This document shows positions 50,841 through 64,000 of a stretch of DNA of 64,000 bases, piece after piece. The position numbers and the translations under genes were made by a program. Positions within the stretch are counted from its first letter, which is position 1. Every line of letters starts with the position of its first letter. Where the stretch lies: assembly GCA_013397115.1 (NCBI GenBank), contig VWZW01007673.1, positions 930,001 to 994,000 of the forward strand, written 5' to 3'. Source of the DNA: Edolisoma coerulescens. Lineage: Eukaryota; Chordata; Aves; Passeriformes; Campephagidae. The notes under the pieces were generated by a model. It was not told the origin of the DNA. It made no database searches and worked only from the letters and a program-made list of their open reading frames with translations.

Positions 50841-53800
50841 ATTAAAAAACAATCCAAGCTTTTTAGCATTGCTGTTTTGTTAGGCAGGCACTCACTGACC
50901 TTTCTTAAGTTAATTATTTAATATGCCAGAATCATATTACTGTTCTCATCTACCTGTATTCCTGTTTGATTTGTGTAAAAAATACACTAAGGAAGACAAC
51001 CACACTGTTTAACTGCAAAACTCTACTTGTTTTTCATTAGTGGAAATGAAGACAACAAAATCATCACAGACAGCAGTTCCCTTCAAGATTTGATTTGGAA
51101 GCTTTGCACAGAAGCTAAAAATAAAAGATTGTGCAGTCATAAATCATTTAAAACTGTGTTCATAGACAAAGAGCACTTCAAGGATGATGTGTTCAGCTGA
51201 AGCAGATGGGATCCCAGGGGTGCACAAGGAGGTGGAAGCTGAGAGGACTTTCTAGGTGCTCTAAGCAAACCAAATCCCAGGCACTGGGTTGGGGCAGGGG
51301 ATGTGCAAATGCTTAGGGGCAAATTCACTTGGTACAAAGGCACATGCAGCTTGAGCACTGAGGAATGAACTTTTTACAGCTACCCACACATCAAGAGCTC
51401 AGACTCTGCTTTCTCTAACATAACCAATGTGTGAGATGTGCCTTTATGTACAGGGGTTAGGTAACACCCATGAGCCAGAGAGGGTAAAGATGCTCGCAGG
51501 TAAAGATATTTTGTACTCTAGTATCTAGTCCTAGTTCACCTAGGATATTAAAGATCTTGTTTACAAAACAGCTACATTTAAAGCAAGAGTATAGCAGCCT
51601 ATGTTTCCATGACTTTTCATCTGTAGTCCAGTCAGAATTAGAAAAACATACTTTAATGATAAAATGACAAATGCAGAAAACAGGAAATGCTGAAGAAATT
51701 TCAACCAAAGAAAGAACTCTCAAGGGAACCATCAAAATTTCTCTTCTTTCATGAGATTTCAAGAGATTGGTGAACTGCCATAAGAATTACTATTTATTTT
51801 AACACGCTGCTTTTCTTTCAGAAAAGTAGCAGCATATATTACATGATCTTCCTGTAACACAGGGCAGGACATGGATATAATCCAATACCTGTTAAATCAC
51901 ACAGGTAGATTCACTTGAAGAAAGAAGATCCTTTTCCTTCCTGGTCACACAAAGGAGTACATAGAAGCACATTTATAACAATGCAAGAAATCAAGCTTCC
52001 AACCCCTGTTTTCCCTAAAGACACCTGAATTTATATTTTCTACCTCTTAGTGCCAAAGAACTTAGTTATTGGGTATTCTTCCAGATGAAAGAGGTCTATT
52101 TAAAATATTTTAATATTTGTACAAGTAAGGACTGAAGTGGAAGCATACCATGCCTTCCACAAATGCCCTAACAAGCTGTGTTGACTGTCACGGCCTCATG
52201 AATATTTAGAGGTACTTATGAAGAGGAACAGCTTAACCTGACAATATGCATGTCTGGTCGGTGACCAATTAGAAGAACAAACTATTCTCAGTGTATGTGG
52301 TAAACAGAGTCTCCCATTCCGAAAACTTTTAACAGGGTAAGAAACATTTTCATGGATCACCAGCTTGAGTTACCCTTATCCCATATTTCAGAGTCCTTTC
52401 CAAAGAATACCTGGAGTTTTGCTGAAACCAGAATAATAAAATATGCACAGACCATGAGTCAGAGGACTTTTTACATGTTGGATATCCTTTGGGAAACACA
52501 GCACTTCCCTTGAGGAAGACAAATTCTGAGAGAAGTGATGTCAGAAGAATTGCATTTCCAGCACAGCATTGGATAAAGACTTTTCCATGGCCTTAAAAGA
52601 TAGTCACCTCTGCTGCTTCCAGCTACCATCCCAGAGGGCAGATGAGACTGGAGGCTACATATGCTTTCAGAGAAAACAATTTTTAGTCATGCTTTACACC
52701 ACCAAAGACCGTACTTTAGCTAAACTTGGTTCAGCATTACCACATTCTAAGCAACTACTAGCAGCTACTATTTCACGTCCTATTTGCTAAGTAATCTTCC
52801 CAGTAGCCTAAGGAAGATCAAAACTTACTGGAGAACAGTAGAACTGTCCCTTTTATCCATGGCTTGCTGGTGAATACAGTATAAATCAGACATTAAATCA
52901 CTACAATTATCATCAAAGCTTACTTTTAAGTTATTTCTCTTGCAGTAACACTAATTGACAAAGATCCTACAGAAAATAATTCGCAGCAGATTTCTATCTC
53001 TACCAGACTTATCTGCCAAAATGTGGCAGTGGGGTAGGAACAGGGAAAGCACCAGCTCTTCAGCAAAGCTGCAAAAGACCACCAAGGGATTAGAAATGAA
53101 CACTTATTCAACCCTGTAATATTTAGTGATCCATTTCTTAATCTGAGCAGCTCACTATAGTTAACAGAGCTGCACAGAGCAATAGTTCAGCAGTAAAAGA
53201 ACAGGAAGCGTGTTGAGACACTTACACAAAGCCTTAACCTCTCCTATGCCAAGGGCCTTCTACCTTCCACTGTTTGCAGCCCTTCCCTGTAACACTGCAG
53301 CATTCTGTACACAAGTTTGCAACCTTTCCCTTGTGCTGCTCATGTTTCTATCCATGTCCTTCTGTCCTTGTCTCCTGTTCTCCTTGTTCTCCCAACTCTG
53401 CACCTGCAAAGCCCAAGCCTGCTACGTCAGGGTTTCCACAGGAAGTGATGGACACTGATGCAAGAATCATCCTTTCCCCACCTCACGCTTCCCTACCCTC
53501 ATTTCGTAACTTACACAAAAGAAAAAACAAAATCTAGCAAATAAAATGGTGGAAAGTGGTCATTGAAATAGCATGCAGGCATTTCCTAGTGACATCCATG
53601 CTTAACAATCAATTAACATGCAACTCTTGCCTCTGGTCAGAACATGCTTCAGCCAGCTCTAATGGCATCACAAGCAGGAAAAACAAGCAGGGATTTTGAG
53701 CTGGTCTTGATGAAGACTATAAGGGCAAAGTATTATGGCAAACCACCTGTGGCACTACAGGGGATGCCCAGGGGAGAAGAGTCACCTGGGGAGATTCCTG

Positions 53801-54487
53801 CAATGATTTTCTTCATTGCTGCCCATCAGAGAGTGTTTCCCCTTGAGATTCTTCTTCTACTGTTATCAAAAGTAACTGTTACTGTTAAAGCTGTCATTTG
53901 CCACCAGCTATGGACTGTCTCATTATCCTTTGTGCTTGAAAAACATTACTTCATATTGCAAGAAAGTACAAAAAATTGCATTCAATCTTGTGCAGGTTTA
54001 TCAATCACATCCTTCGTGAATGTTTGTGCTACTGCAATGACCTCAACTTAAAGACCACAAGGACACAATATCAAAAAACTATTTTCTGTACAATTTCCTT
54101 CTGCAGCAATGTATTTGTATTAACCAAAATGTTCTTAAAATGTACACCATTTTCTCCAAAAGTTCACCATGATAATTAAGCACTGGCTAAATACAATATA
54201 AAAAAATATCAGTTGTCTCAAAGATTATAAAAACTCCAAAAGCAAAAGTTACATTTTTAAGAACTCAAATGTCCACATGGATATTATCCTTTTGGCTCAG
54301 CTGGTTTTTCAGGCTTGCAGGTACATGTGATCCAGTGTCCAAAACAGAAACAGATCATCAGCAATTAAACAATATCCTATATTTTAAAATATATTAGCAA
54401 CACATAACACATCGGTGTTATTCTTAACATCTGAAGTATCCTTTAGTGTAATTTATGGCTTATATAGTCCTTGACTCCAGGTTGTTC
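50841..54487. other. Intergenic downstream of CWF19L2
   Basis: Probably includes the 3' UTR of CWF19L2 on the minus strand just below 54488, but I could not find a convincing AATAAA to end it. Open frames at 53210-54051 are unrecognised. Confidence 0.45.
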
Positions 54488-54628
54488 TCATTCTTTCTTT
54501 TTGGTGAAGTCATATGGTTTCCACCACTGTGCAAACTGCAACACCTTTTTCCGCTGTTCCTCAAAGTTCTGTCTGATTCCTTTTCTCCAGAGCCGTGGTT
54601 CCAAGTCCAGCATGCCACCAATAATTTC
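54488..54628 (-). CDS. CWF19L2: CWF19L2 last exon (46 codons and stop)
   Basis: Acceptor TTGCAAAG. Encodes EIIGGMLDLEPRLWRKGIRQ onward to QWWKPYDFTKKKE and TGA. The final residues KKKE differ from the mammalian tail as I recall it; a change at the extreme C-terminus is unlikely to matter. Confidence 0.95.
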   Translation of the reverse strand, partial: EIIGGMLDLEPRLWRKGIRQNFEEQRKKVLQFAQWWKPYDFTKKKE

Positions 54629-57600
54629 CTTTGCAAGTAAAAGTAAGATAGATAACGATAAATGCAGAATTACCATATTACTTAACACTATCTCATCACA
54701 GAATAAATATGTATTTTCAAATTATGAGATGTCAATTTTCTTCAAGTGCTAATTAAAACTTGAAATTCTGAAAAATATACCAATTTAAACATAGAACTGC
54801 AGTTGTTAAGATGGTTGCCTCAGCAAAATTCTTGTAAGCACAGCACATCAATGTACTGTTAAATATCCTAACACTGCAAGACTGTTAATGCATTAGTGAA
54901 TTTGTGATTAAGGTTAAGTTCAGAGAAAGCAAGCTGCCCACTTTGCTGTTCCTGGTGTTGTATTTCCCCCCAATCACTCTTCATGTTTTTGCAACACTGA
55001 CTCTTTCAAAAAATGTTTGCTGTGACATAATAAAGAAAGGAAGAATTTATCACAGCTCTCCCTGTATACACTATGCTTTGTACCCTACACATACCACGAG
55101 GAGCAATTTAACCACATGAGAATTTTAGTAGGAGTTGTCTGTGAGTCTGTATGTGTATGCACCCTAATTTATACAGCTAGGTGTGAGTGCACCTATTTGT
55201 CAATACTATGGCCATGAAAATTCTTAAGTAGATGCAAGTATCTTCCATCTATAAGATTATATACCTATAACGTCAAATATCTACAGTTCCGATCAAATGA
55301 AAAGAAACACGAATTTAGAATCACAATCTCAGTATCAGCTAGTGAAAAAATCAACTACTCTTTTATTCAACAAGCCAAGTTACAACGACTCATCAAGAAA
55401 AGACAGACAATAAACTAAGATAGGGTACATCAAAGTAACTCTTCTGGCAGCATCTGTTTTAATTACTTAAATTTTCCAAAGCAGAGTATAATTGGTAAAT
55501 TAATCTTTTACATAACAGTACCTTTCCAAAGTAATGAGGGAAATTGTGTTGATCTTCAATCACATGAGCAAATCCTCCTTGAAGGCCAAAGTCCACAGAA
55601 AAGTATGGCAATCCTTTAGGAACCTACACATGCAAAAACATATTTTCAGATGTTTAACAAACTGTTGGCATTTAGTCAGCCTCTCCACAAGAGAATGAAT
55701 TTGAACACGGTTTTGCAGTTGATAATATCATGTTTCATTTTAAACAACCTCTCAACCAGCTACATGCAGGATAAAATTGCAACAGAGAAACAGTAAAGCA
55801 AACAGGTAAGGGAAAAGAACAACATACAGCAACTGGACAAAAAGACACTGAAGGGAGCATGACTGAGTGGCAGAACCTCCAGAGGCCACCGCTGGAATAG
55901 CAGGTAAGAAATGGGGACACCAGGCAGCAGTGTGTACACTGAGCAAATGCCTCCCTGACTCCGCATCTCTGAATTATATAGGTTTAGCAGAAATTTTAAG
56001 ACAACCACTAGAAAATTGCATTTATTAAAGGTAAGATGTTGACTGGTAATAGGAAATATTTACCCAGTGAAAACACTAACACTCTGGGGAAGGGGAAACA
56101 CTTCTATAGACAATAGATTACCAGAAACCCCCTCTATGTGAATAAAGGATATTATCCTTAACTTGACAAATCAGACAACTTAATAATTCTGTCAGCCTGC
56201 AGGGGAGATGCTGGATATCCTGCCACAACAAAGACCCTTCAGTCTGACAGAAGTGGATCCATTTATTGCTACAGTACTGCAAGTAATTTCTGCTGTTTCA
56301 CTGCAACAAGTTATTTTTCACTCTTTTAATTGTTGAGGATATTTCTCTACTGATAAGATTTACAAAGCCTCCAATTCAGAAGCATTTCCTCTGCTACAGT
56401 CCAAATAACTATACAACTTTCAGGAGGTGTGTTCCATATATTGTTTGAAACAGTGACTCTAAAAATAATACAGATTTAATACAGAGGAGCAATGTAGCAT
56501 AGCAAGAAACATTAAACATTTTAAATGGACTTAAAAAAACCCATTAAATAAGGAAAAATGGGTTGGCAGGTGACACCTTAAAGAAAAGGTCAGCTCTGTC
56601 TTATGTCTCTTGATTTCTGCACACAATCCACCCACTAGGTGATGTCTCAGCCATGTCTAACCTTCCCTCTAGGCACTACCATCTCCCAATACAATTCTCC
56701 AAGTTCCCAAACCTCAGCTCAGTCTCTAAGCTACACTCAATGATCTTCCTGAAGCCTACGGACATTTCTTTTACCCTACAATAATGTTAAAATCACACAA
56801 CTGTGTAACAATTTATGTTCAGACACACCGTATTAATTTAAAGAACAGTCCTGACTTAATCTGAAAACTGGCCTACCTTCAAATAAATATATAATGGTCA
56901 CAAAAATGTATGGCTAGGAAGACTCTTGAAGTAATTGCATGTCCTAATGCCTTACAACATGACAAGAAAATGATACGTCACTTATTTGTGACAGATGTTG
57001 GCTTAGCTGTTCTGAAACAACAAGTAGAAGATGCTCCAAAGAAGCTTATTTTGTTTTGTGTTTATATCCACCTTAAGTTTAAAGTCTTCCCTAAACCGTT
57101 GCTGCAAATTATTTGAATACCTTACTTTTCTGCATTTAATCTCCTTCTTTGTCATATCAGGCTTCACATCTCATTATTAAAACTCATCTCTTTCTCATAT
57201 ACCAGGATTTTTTTTTGTACAAAGGTGCTATGTTTACTAAAAGTCACTTTCAGAAATTAAGTATTATCACTATGCAGTAGTAAACTACTTGGGGTAGAGT
57301 CTATATAACACACATCTTCCACTTCAATATTAAAAAGACAGAACAATCTTTGAACCTAACAGATCCAGCATTATTCCTTTAAGATTTGTTTATATAAAGA
57401 TGTTTCATCTCAGTATCCAGGAGACAGAGAGGGTACTGTTCCCTTGTTTTATAAAGAAAAGATTCATTATGCTATTTATATTTTCACTTCATAAACTTAG
57501 CAACACAAACGGCTGTTCTGGGTTAATGAAAAAGACACATCATATTTGTTCCAGGAAAGTAATTTGCAAATCTTTGATCTACCGTAATTCTTAAAGTTAA

Positions 57601-60600
57601 TCAAGAAAATTATGCCAGTATATGTCCTCAAAGTGTCAGCTTTGTTCTCAACTAATGCTGGCAGCTTAGTCCACCAATTGATGAAATAAATGGGAATCTT
57701 TTCCCTAATGTCAGTTAGGAGTTCAGACTGGTAATTCTCCTCATACCTATGCCATCTTCTGATGCACTAATCTAATTGTATTCCCTTTCTTCTCTCTTTG
57801 AAACAGTTAATTATGAAAAAATTAGAAGAATTTGATGACAAATTCAGGATTCAAAACACTTCGTTACTTACAGATTTCCGAATATCTTTTGAAGAAAGAT
57901 CAATTAACTTCTTGTTCATGGACCACTCTTCATCAGACTCCATTATAGCTTTCTGCAAAATGATTTTATCTAAATGTGAAAATAGTCCTTCATACAGCAA
58001 ATAAAGAACTAAGGTAGTGAAGTACATTGTACTGCAAGTAACAATTACTTGTTAACAAAGTAACTTTATTTTTGGTAACTTTTCTCATTTCCACAAGCTT
58101 CTTTATAAAGACATCATACAGTATCTTCAGACCCACCCAATTCTGTTCCTCTGTTTCATTTTTATTTTAATTTAAGTTTGCTTGACACAAGTTTCAAATA
58201 AAAGGTCACATTCTCTTTTTTCTCACCCCACAGAAAACCTCTTATGAATTCATTACACTCTATTAGCCTTCGTTCTCTTTTAAACACTAACGGAAGAACC
58301 CATCTTAGAAGGATGATTGCCCTTAAAAACCCAAAGCTGGCTCTGCATTCCCCATAGTATGGAACTGGGTACAGTGTAGGGCAGGTACCTTTTAAATTTC
58401 ATTTGCTGTGCATTTTAATGGTGGATACTTCTGAAATAAATGGCACTGCATTAAATCTTGTTCTTTCTCTTTCCTTGAGTATTCAAAGAAAACACAAGTT
58501 TTATCAGCACCTGAAGCATAGCAGTCAGATCTAACAGGTGGAGGGTTTCAAATGTGGTAAAAGTTACTGTATTGTTGTTTACCATACTGCTGCTCCACTT
58601 CATCAAAACCCAATCACATTATTTCCAGAAAACATAAATAGTATTTCAAAAATCAAATAAAATAATTTACTTATAAAAGGCAAATCATGAGTCAGTTGCT
58701 GAAAGCTGAAAGGACTCTGTTCCAGGAAAAAGCCTCAATGAACCTTTTCTTACAGGGCCAGGGGAAAGAGACCAGAAAAGCCATAGAAGAAATATCTATC
58801 ATGCTGTAGAATAGTCATCAGAAGCCTAAGGTACATGTAAAATTTGGGCTTACTGAAATAAAATGGGGATGAAACAATATCTACGTTGGTATTTCTTAAA
58901 ACAGTTAACATTATTTTCTCATTTAATGCTTTCCAAGGCACAAGTATTGTGTTTTAAGTTTATACTACAGGACTTAAGTGAGAAGTATTGCAATCCTTAA
59001 AATTCCACTACAATTCTCTCACCTTCTGCCAGAATTTGTCAGAGCAGTCAGACTTCGGACAAAGGCTCAGTGAAAAACAGCTCTTCCACTGACTACTTGA
59101 AAAACTGAATTACCTCACAGAGCTTATTTCAAGATCAAGGACTATTAGCAAAGAATGGGTCCAGAACAAGGATCAAAGAATACATCTTTTCAAAAACAGC
59201 AGCTGAATATCAAAAATGTTTTCCAGAAATAGATAAATTATGATATATACATTCAAATTACTTCAGAAAAAATCATTTTCATGTACCTTAAAGTAGATTG
59301 GAGCCATATCTCCTACTTCTCTTGGAAGAGGAATGCATTCATATACCATATGATACCGCTTCTTCATACTCATGTTTGTTTCTAGGAACACACAGTCCAA
59401 GTCTTTAGCTTCAAACATTTTCACCAATGCATTTCGGAACATCTGTTTAAAGAAAAAAAAGTGTTATTTAAACTAACTTTTCAAATCTTCCGGATACAAT
59501 GTATTATCTCACTAGCATATTATATTTGTAATAAACTAACAACAAAATGGAAAACAGTAGCAATCATACTAGGAAAATTCTGTATTATTTACTAATTTAA
59601 TATTAACTATATTTCCTATGATAAAAACATAGGAAGTCTAGAAAACTATTGTGAAATATACAATAAAATTAACACTACAAACTTAGTTTTAATAAATACC
59701 ACATACTTTTACAGCTGAAATTGAAACTTTGTTGAACTTTTTAGCTGTAGTGCTCCATAAAACAACATGGCTTTAACAGTAGGTCTCAAGCTTGCAATTT
59801 CTAAGAAGGTAATGACCTGACTACAGTTACAATTTACTGACTATAGTTACAATTACCCTTTACTACTCCTTCCAATTATACAGTTTAACAAAAAAAAAAA
59901 ATTTAAAAAGGAAAGTATTTCCACTAGGTATACTTGATCTTTAAGGAGAATATTAACATTGCCTCAAAAAATAAAGCCACCATCTTCATTGCATGGAAGT
60001 GAACCAACTGTAATACTCAATACATGTGGCCTCAAACTACATTTACCAGTTCCCAGTCAGAGGGATTAGGTGCTGCACCTATTCAAAGTGTATTTCAGTT
60101 AACAATTTTGATAGCTCCAGTGTCAGAGTCCTGCACGCACCCAAGAGGCCCTGCAGCCTCTTCTACCTGCTGGGGCTCTGGTTGCCTGTGCAGGTGGGCA
60201 GCTCTGATGTGCTGCAGTTGTGGACTGGATCAGATCCAGCAGAAAGAGCTGGGGTAATAAAGAGGGGTGAGAAGTGTGGACAGGCCCCCTGTCGCTCAGG
60301 AGCTGCAATTAAGTCCAGGCTGTCATTTTTGGTCCTTGCCTGAGCCGTTTCAGGGATGCCTGTGCCCAGCCAGGTACTTGGCACTTCTCGGCCCTGACTT
60401 CATCTCAAACCTAAGTCATCCCTGCAAACTTGCCTGGCCATCACGGGGCCATGGATGACCCTGTCATGGGAACTCTCCTGGGCTGGCACAATGGGACTGT
60501 GCCTTGTCAGTGAGATGACCTCCCCTACCTGCCTTGCCCATCACCTTGCACCCCTGACCTGCTTTCCTGCAGAGCAGCTGGCTCTTGCTATTCCCTGGCT

Positions 60601-63600
60601 CTTGAAAATTGGCATTTGCATCCAAGATATGCAAGAGCATCATTCTATAGTTTACAATGTTCAGATGCTGAAATAAATCACCAAGCACAAGGGATGATTT
60701 CTGAGAATCATTCAAATTCATTTTCAAGTGCACAAAAGATCTAACTTTCTGATAGGGTGAATGTTTCTGAAAGTTTCTCAAGATCTTGAAAAATGCTTTT
60801 TAAAAATGAAGATTTTTGTATTACACATGCTTCTACACCATTTCCACAGTGTAAACCAAGAAACCACTGAAACTGTAGGAGCCTCATAGACCAAGGTACC
60901 ATAGCCCTATGACTCACATAATTTATAGGTAGTCCTTTTTGCACTGGTATTTTTTTCCAATTAACAACGCTCAGAAGTACAAACAGCACCACTGAAAGGC
61001 TAATCCCATCTAAAGGTTTAAGATTCCTTATCTTAATGTAAGTGGAGAGTTGATGAATCAAATAAACATTAACAAATATATATCATCAACATCAGCAGGT
61101 ACTGAAATAAAACAGAAGGAAAACAAATCACTACCAGGTTTTCAATGCAATAGGACTAGAAATTGAGGTCTCCATCCTTTCGCCATCTTGCACAGTATGA
61201 ATCAAACTAAAAGTCTAAGAAATGTGGCCAAATATATATCTAAACTAGGCATTTAAGCTCTTCAAAGCAGGCCCCTGTGCCCTGAATTTTTCCTCACTCA
61301 TAAGCTGCTCCATGCTGTGACAGGAAAATGCTACCATCATTCCCTAAAACAACTGATGAATTACAGCCAGAAGACACTGCCCAGTGTTCCATGACTCATA
61401 TGGGACTTTACAGCACAGAGTGACAGGCTACTCTGAATTAACAGCGTTTTGTCTTCTCCTTGTCACTCCAGCCACCAGACCTCTACTTCTGAAACACACT
61501 GAAGCAAGCAATGTGGTGAGATACCAAAGGCTGAGAAAGGCTATTACTTACAGCTGCTACCCTGCAGTAGCAACTGAAATACAAATCCACCAAAAAGCCT
61601 AAAATACCAGCAGATGTTAGCTAACATTTCCCCAGCTGCATTTCTTGTTTTTAAATACACTGCATTTTTCCTCCAAATTCTGAGCAGGCCAAAGCATCAA
61701 GAATAATTAGGACTGGAAAGGAGAAAACCATCCATAAGAGCAAATAAGAAGGCTTGGCTTATGCTTGGATGCACACAACATTAATACATGCAACAGTTCA
61801 GTCAACACAGAATGTGTAAAGATTTGTATCCTTTCATATTAAAAATATTCCATGCATATTTACTTTGGCAAGTGAGCACATCAGTCTAAACTACACAATA
61901 TGTTAAATTCAAGTGCTTGAAGGCAGACAGTATAAAGGAATCCTTTTTGCTTTACTCCAATATATCCTAAAAAAAAATCCAGTAAAAATAGCTAGCTAAA
62001 ACATGTACTTCATACAATATTTTGTGAATACTTACAATGTGACAATTTATTTCCCTTCAACAGTAATAAAAATATGTCTCTGGCATCAGAAAGTTAGTTT
62101 AGTCACTGACTGACTCTTATACTCTTGCTAAAGCTTTTCAGATTCCTTCTACTGTAATACATAGAAGTTGGGGGAAAAAAAATTCATGTATCCATCACTT
62201 TCCAAAATACTTTGCTGCAAAGAAATACCTAAGCTGTTTATGAATATACTCACAGGATCAAAGTATAATGGTTTTAGCAACTAGTTGCCTTTTCTGGCAA
62301 GTAAAACACTAGTGTTGAATACAGGGACTGCATTTGCTTATCTTTTCCTTATCTTATTTTCCTTCTCATACAATTTAGAAAAATTATAATTGTTTAGTTT
62401 AGAGATTAGGAAAAACAGAAGGTCTAGGATAAACATATTTATCACTTTTCCACATACTCTTTTGTTCCTCCTGATCCTACTTGTTGCACTCATTTGCTTC
62501 TTATCCAACTTTCTTAGTCATTTCTGTCATATACAAAAGAACTCCTTTTCCTTCCTGGTTGGAGGGCAGCATAATTTTCCAGGAAATACTGTATAAAAAC
62601 AACTTTAACCATGAGAATCAATGTGGGAAGCAAATTTGAAAAGTTAGAGAATCCATCCCTAGACTTGAGGGAAGACCAACATTACTGAAATTATTTCAAA
62701 CTTATAAATTATGCTGGTTTTAAATCTCAGCAACTACAACAATGAAACCTTTCTCTAGTCTGATATAGTCTCCAATATTTCAATATAAAAGGTTGTAAAT
62801 TGTTTTCCCCTTGTAATAATCCTGATGGCAGGGGGTGGGGATTGACAAACACAGTCAATCTCTTAGGCAGAAGCTTGTTACATCCCTCCCTTGATTTTCC
62901 GTCTCCAAAGAAAACAGAACTCAAAAACTTCAAAATGTCTTCATAAGAGAGTTGGAAAGCACAGTCCATCATGCTTGGCACTTTATTTTAATAATTATTT
63001 TCAAAAAAGGTAGAAAATTGGATTTGAACAGGGATCTCATTGATTTTAAGAGTAAGATAGTTCTCTTTTAATTGATATTCACCCAAAACACAGATTAAAA
63101 AACTGAAGATTTGTAAACAACATATCTGTATTTCATTTTAAGTGATCTGCCTGCTCTGACAATTCTTTTCTTTTCCTTGGCACTCCCAAGAAAGTCCTAT
63201 GAAGCCAGTTATTCTATTTTCTGTAAGGGATCAGCTGTACCTACTTCATTTCCAAGAGACATTCCTCTATCATGGTTTCAAAGACCTCCAAGGATGCACG
63301 TTCTGCAGCATTCCAGGAAACTTTTTCTAGTGCTTATAAATTGAAAATTTTCTTCAGTATTTACCCTGCCTCTCTTTCTTGTTAATACTTGACCACTAAT
63401 TTTCATCCAAAATGCGAGATCGTTCTGCCCCTTAGTGCAATCAGAATAGAGCTGCCAGACTGCAAATTATGAATATACGTACTTACAACAAGGATACTGT
63501 TATCCACAACAACATTATTTTACAAAACTCTTAGAAAAGGAGACAGTTTCTCAGCAGACCTGGATTTCTTCCCAGATGTCTTCATCCAAAAGAGTGGCTG

Positions 63601-63676
63601 CAGTATGGTGCTGTAGAGGGGCTATCAGGCAGTGACCTTCAGTAAGGGACTGGCTGCTTGGTAGAGACAAATACAC
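54488..63676 (-). CDS. CWF19L2: CWF19-like protein 2, C-terminal five exons (partial gene)
   Basis: Exons 63676-63560, 59442-59287, 57952-57872, 55623-55522 and 54628-54488 splice in phase 0 throughout and encode the last 198 residues, ending at TGA 54490-54488. The sequence closely follows human CWF19L2 as I know it: GHCLIAPLQHH, a HIT-like motif of the CwfJ C-terminal domain 1, then CVFLETNMSMKK, ECIPLPREVGDMAPIYFK, and the CwfJ domain 2 with GLPYFSVDFG, FPHYFGKEIIGGML and QFAQWWKPYDFTK. CWF19 proteins associate with the spliceosome; the yeast relative Drn1 helps the debranching enzyme Dbr1 turn over intron lariats, so a nuclear role in late splicing or lariat turnover is likely. All visible exons are intact and the gene looks functional. 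The 5' part, including the coiled-coil N-terminal region, lies beyond the right edge. Confidence 0.96.
55522..55623 (-). CDS. CWF19L2: CWF19L2 exon (34 codons)
   Basis: Acceptor TGTGTAG and donor AAG|GTACTG. Encodes VPKGLPYFSVDFG to FPHYFGK, the core of CwfJ domain 2. Confidence 0.95.
55624..57871 (-). other. CWF19L2 intron
   Basis: Phase 0 intron of 2.2 kb. AT-rich, with no repeat or open frame that I recognise. Confidence 0.8.
57872..57952 (-). CDS. CWF19L2: CWF19L2 exon (27 codons)
   Basis: Acceptor TTTTGCAG and donor TCT|GTAAGT. Encodes KAIMESDEEWSMNKKLIDLS and SKDIRKS, strongly conserved in the family. Confidence 0.95.
57953..59286 (-). other. CWF19L2 intron
   Basis: Phase 0 intron of 1.3 kb. 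AT-rich, no recognisable insert. Confidence 0.8.
59287..59442 (-). CDS. CWF19L2: CWF19L2 exon (52 codons)
   Basis: Acceptor TTTAAACAG and donor AAG|GTACAT. Encodes MFRNALVKMF to PREVGDMAPIYFK, the rest of the HIT-like fold and its link to domain 2. Confidence 0.95.
59817..59856. repeat. Two-copy 20-bp tandem duplication
   Basis: Two adjacent 20-bp units beginning ctgacta, differing at two or three positions. A small slippage or replication duplication in an intron. Confidence 0.8.
60115..60605. mobile_element. Possible LTR or other transposon fragment (GC-rich block)
   Basis: About 490 bases with much higher GC than the flanking intron, starting near 'gctccagtgtcagagtcctg' and ending near 'ctattccctggctcttg'. 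Inside is AATAAAG at 60256-60262, which could be a poly(A) signal of an LTR in plus orientation. I did not find clear terminal repeats or a target duplication, so the element class is a guess from composition. Confidence 0.4.
63560..63676 (-). CDS. CWF19L2: CWF19L2 exon (39 codons, HIT-like motif)
   Basis: Acceptor TTTTCCCAG and donor CAG|GTCTGC. Encodes the GHCLIAPLQHH motif, the HIT-like nucleotide-binding loop of CwfJ domain 1, and ends LLDEDIWEEIQ. This is the most 5' exon in the window. Confidence 0.95.
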
Positions 63677-64000
63677 CTGGGAAAAGCAAACAAAAACTCA
63701 AGTGCCCAGTTTTCCAGCATTAAAAACCTTCCCGTTGCTGAGGCTAAGAAATTGATAATTTGCTAAATTCAAACCAAGAGAAGCCATTATCTACTAATTA
63801 AAGCAAGGTATTAGCAATTTTAGTGCTTTTTAAAATGGCCCATTATCCACCAGTAGCTCAAATGAACCAGTAGTATCCAGAGGGCAGTTCCACCACCAAG
63901 GCAGTAATATCAGCTTTATAAACCAACTGGTATCATAGCTGTTATGAAATCACACTGTTTAGTCCATTCCAGTATTTTTTAATATAGATACATATCTGTA

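Larger units (their letters stand above)
59443..63559 (-). other. CWF19L2 intron with GC-rich segment
   Basis: Phase 0 intron of 4.1 kb. It is AT-rich except for a sharply bounded GC-rich block at about 60115-60605, listed separately, and carries a 20-bp tandem duplication at 59817-59856. Confidence 0.8.

Noticed and set aside
53644..54051. 135-codon open frame just downstream of CWF19L2
   Set aside because: It lies in DNA antisense to the likely CWF19L2 3' UTR or beyond, with no recognised family and no splice or promoter support.

Overview
The window looks like bird nuclear DNA, probably from a songbird. The evidence is split genes with vertebrate-type introns, several chicken-repeat-1 (CR1) LINE fragments of different ages, endogenous-retrovirus LTRs of avian type, and an egg-coat protein gene of the VMO1 family. 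No prokaryotic feature, CRISPR array or RNA gene was seen. Assignment to an order and chromosome is inference; I recall CWF19L2 lying on chromosome 1 in chicken but could not check it.

Left part, about 1 to 35,000: mostly gene-poor DNA holding a small, decaying VMO1 family. An apparently full-length three-exon VMO1 gene lies on the minus strand (8816-10570) behind a good TATA box. A second copy lies on the plus strand (33132-34714). It keeps its exon structure but has a premature stop, has lost about 33 codons in frame, and its TATA box has decayed. Between them, on the plus strand, is the relic of a third exon 1 (27363-27526), again with a TATA box upstream. The intact-looking copy has itself lost one conserved disulphide cysteine through a single-base change.

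Middle part, about 35,000 to 54,000: no gene that I can support. It holds a CATC microsatellite, CR1 fragments, an A-rich tail-like tract, and a well-preserved 888-bp solo LTR with matching 5-bp target duplications (44679-45566).

Right part, 54,488 to the end: the last five coding exons of CWF19L2 on the minus strand. This is a spliceosome- and RNA-debranching-associated protein, and these exons cover its HIT-like CwfJ C-terminal region. The gene runs off the right edge, so its 5' part is missing.

The VMO1 copies and CWF19L2 are neighbours with no functional link that I can see. I found no new multi-gene system. The most interesting biology is birth and death of an egg-coat gene family in a single locus.
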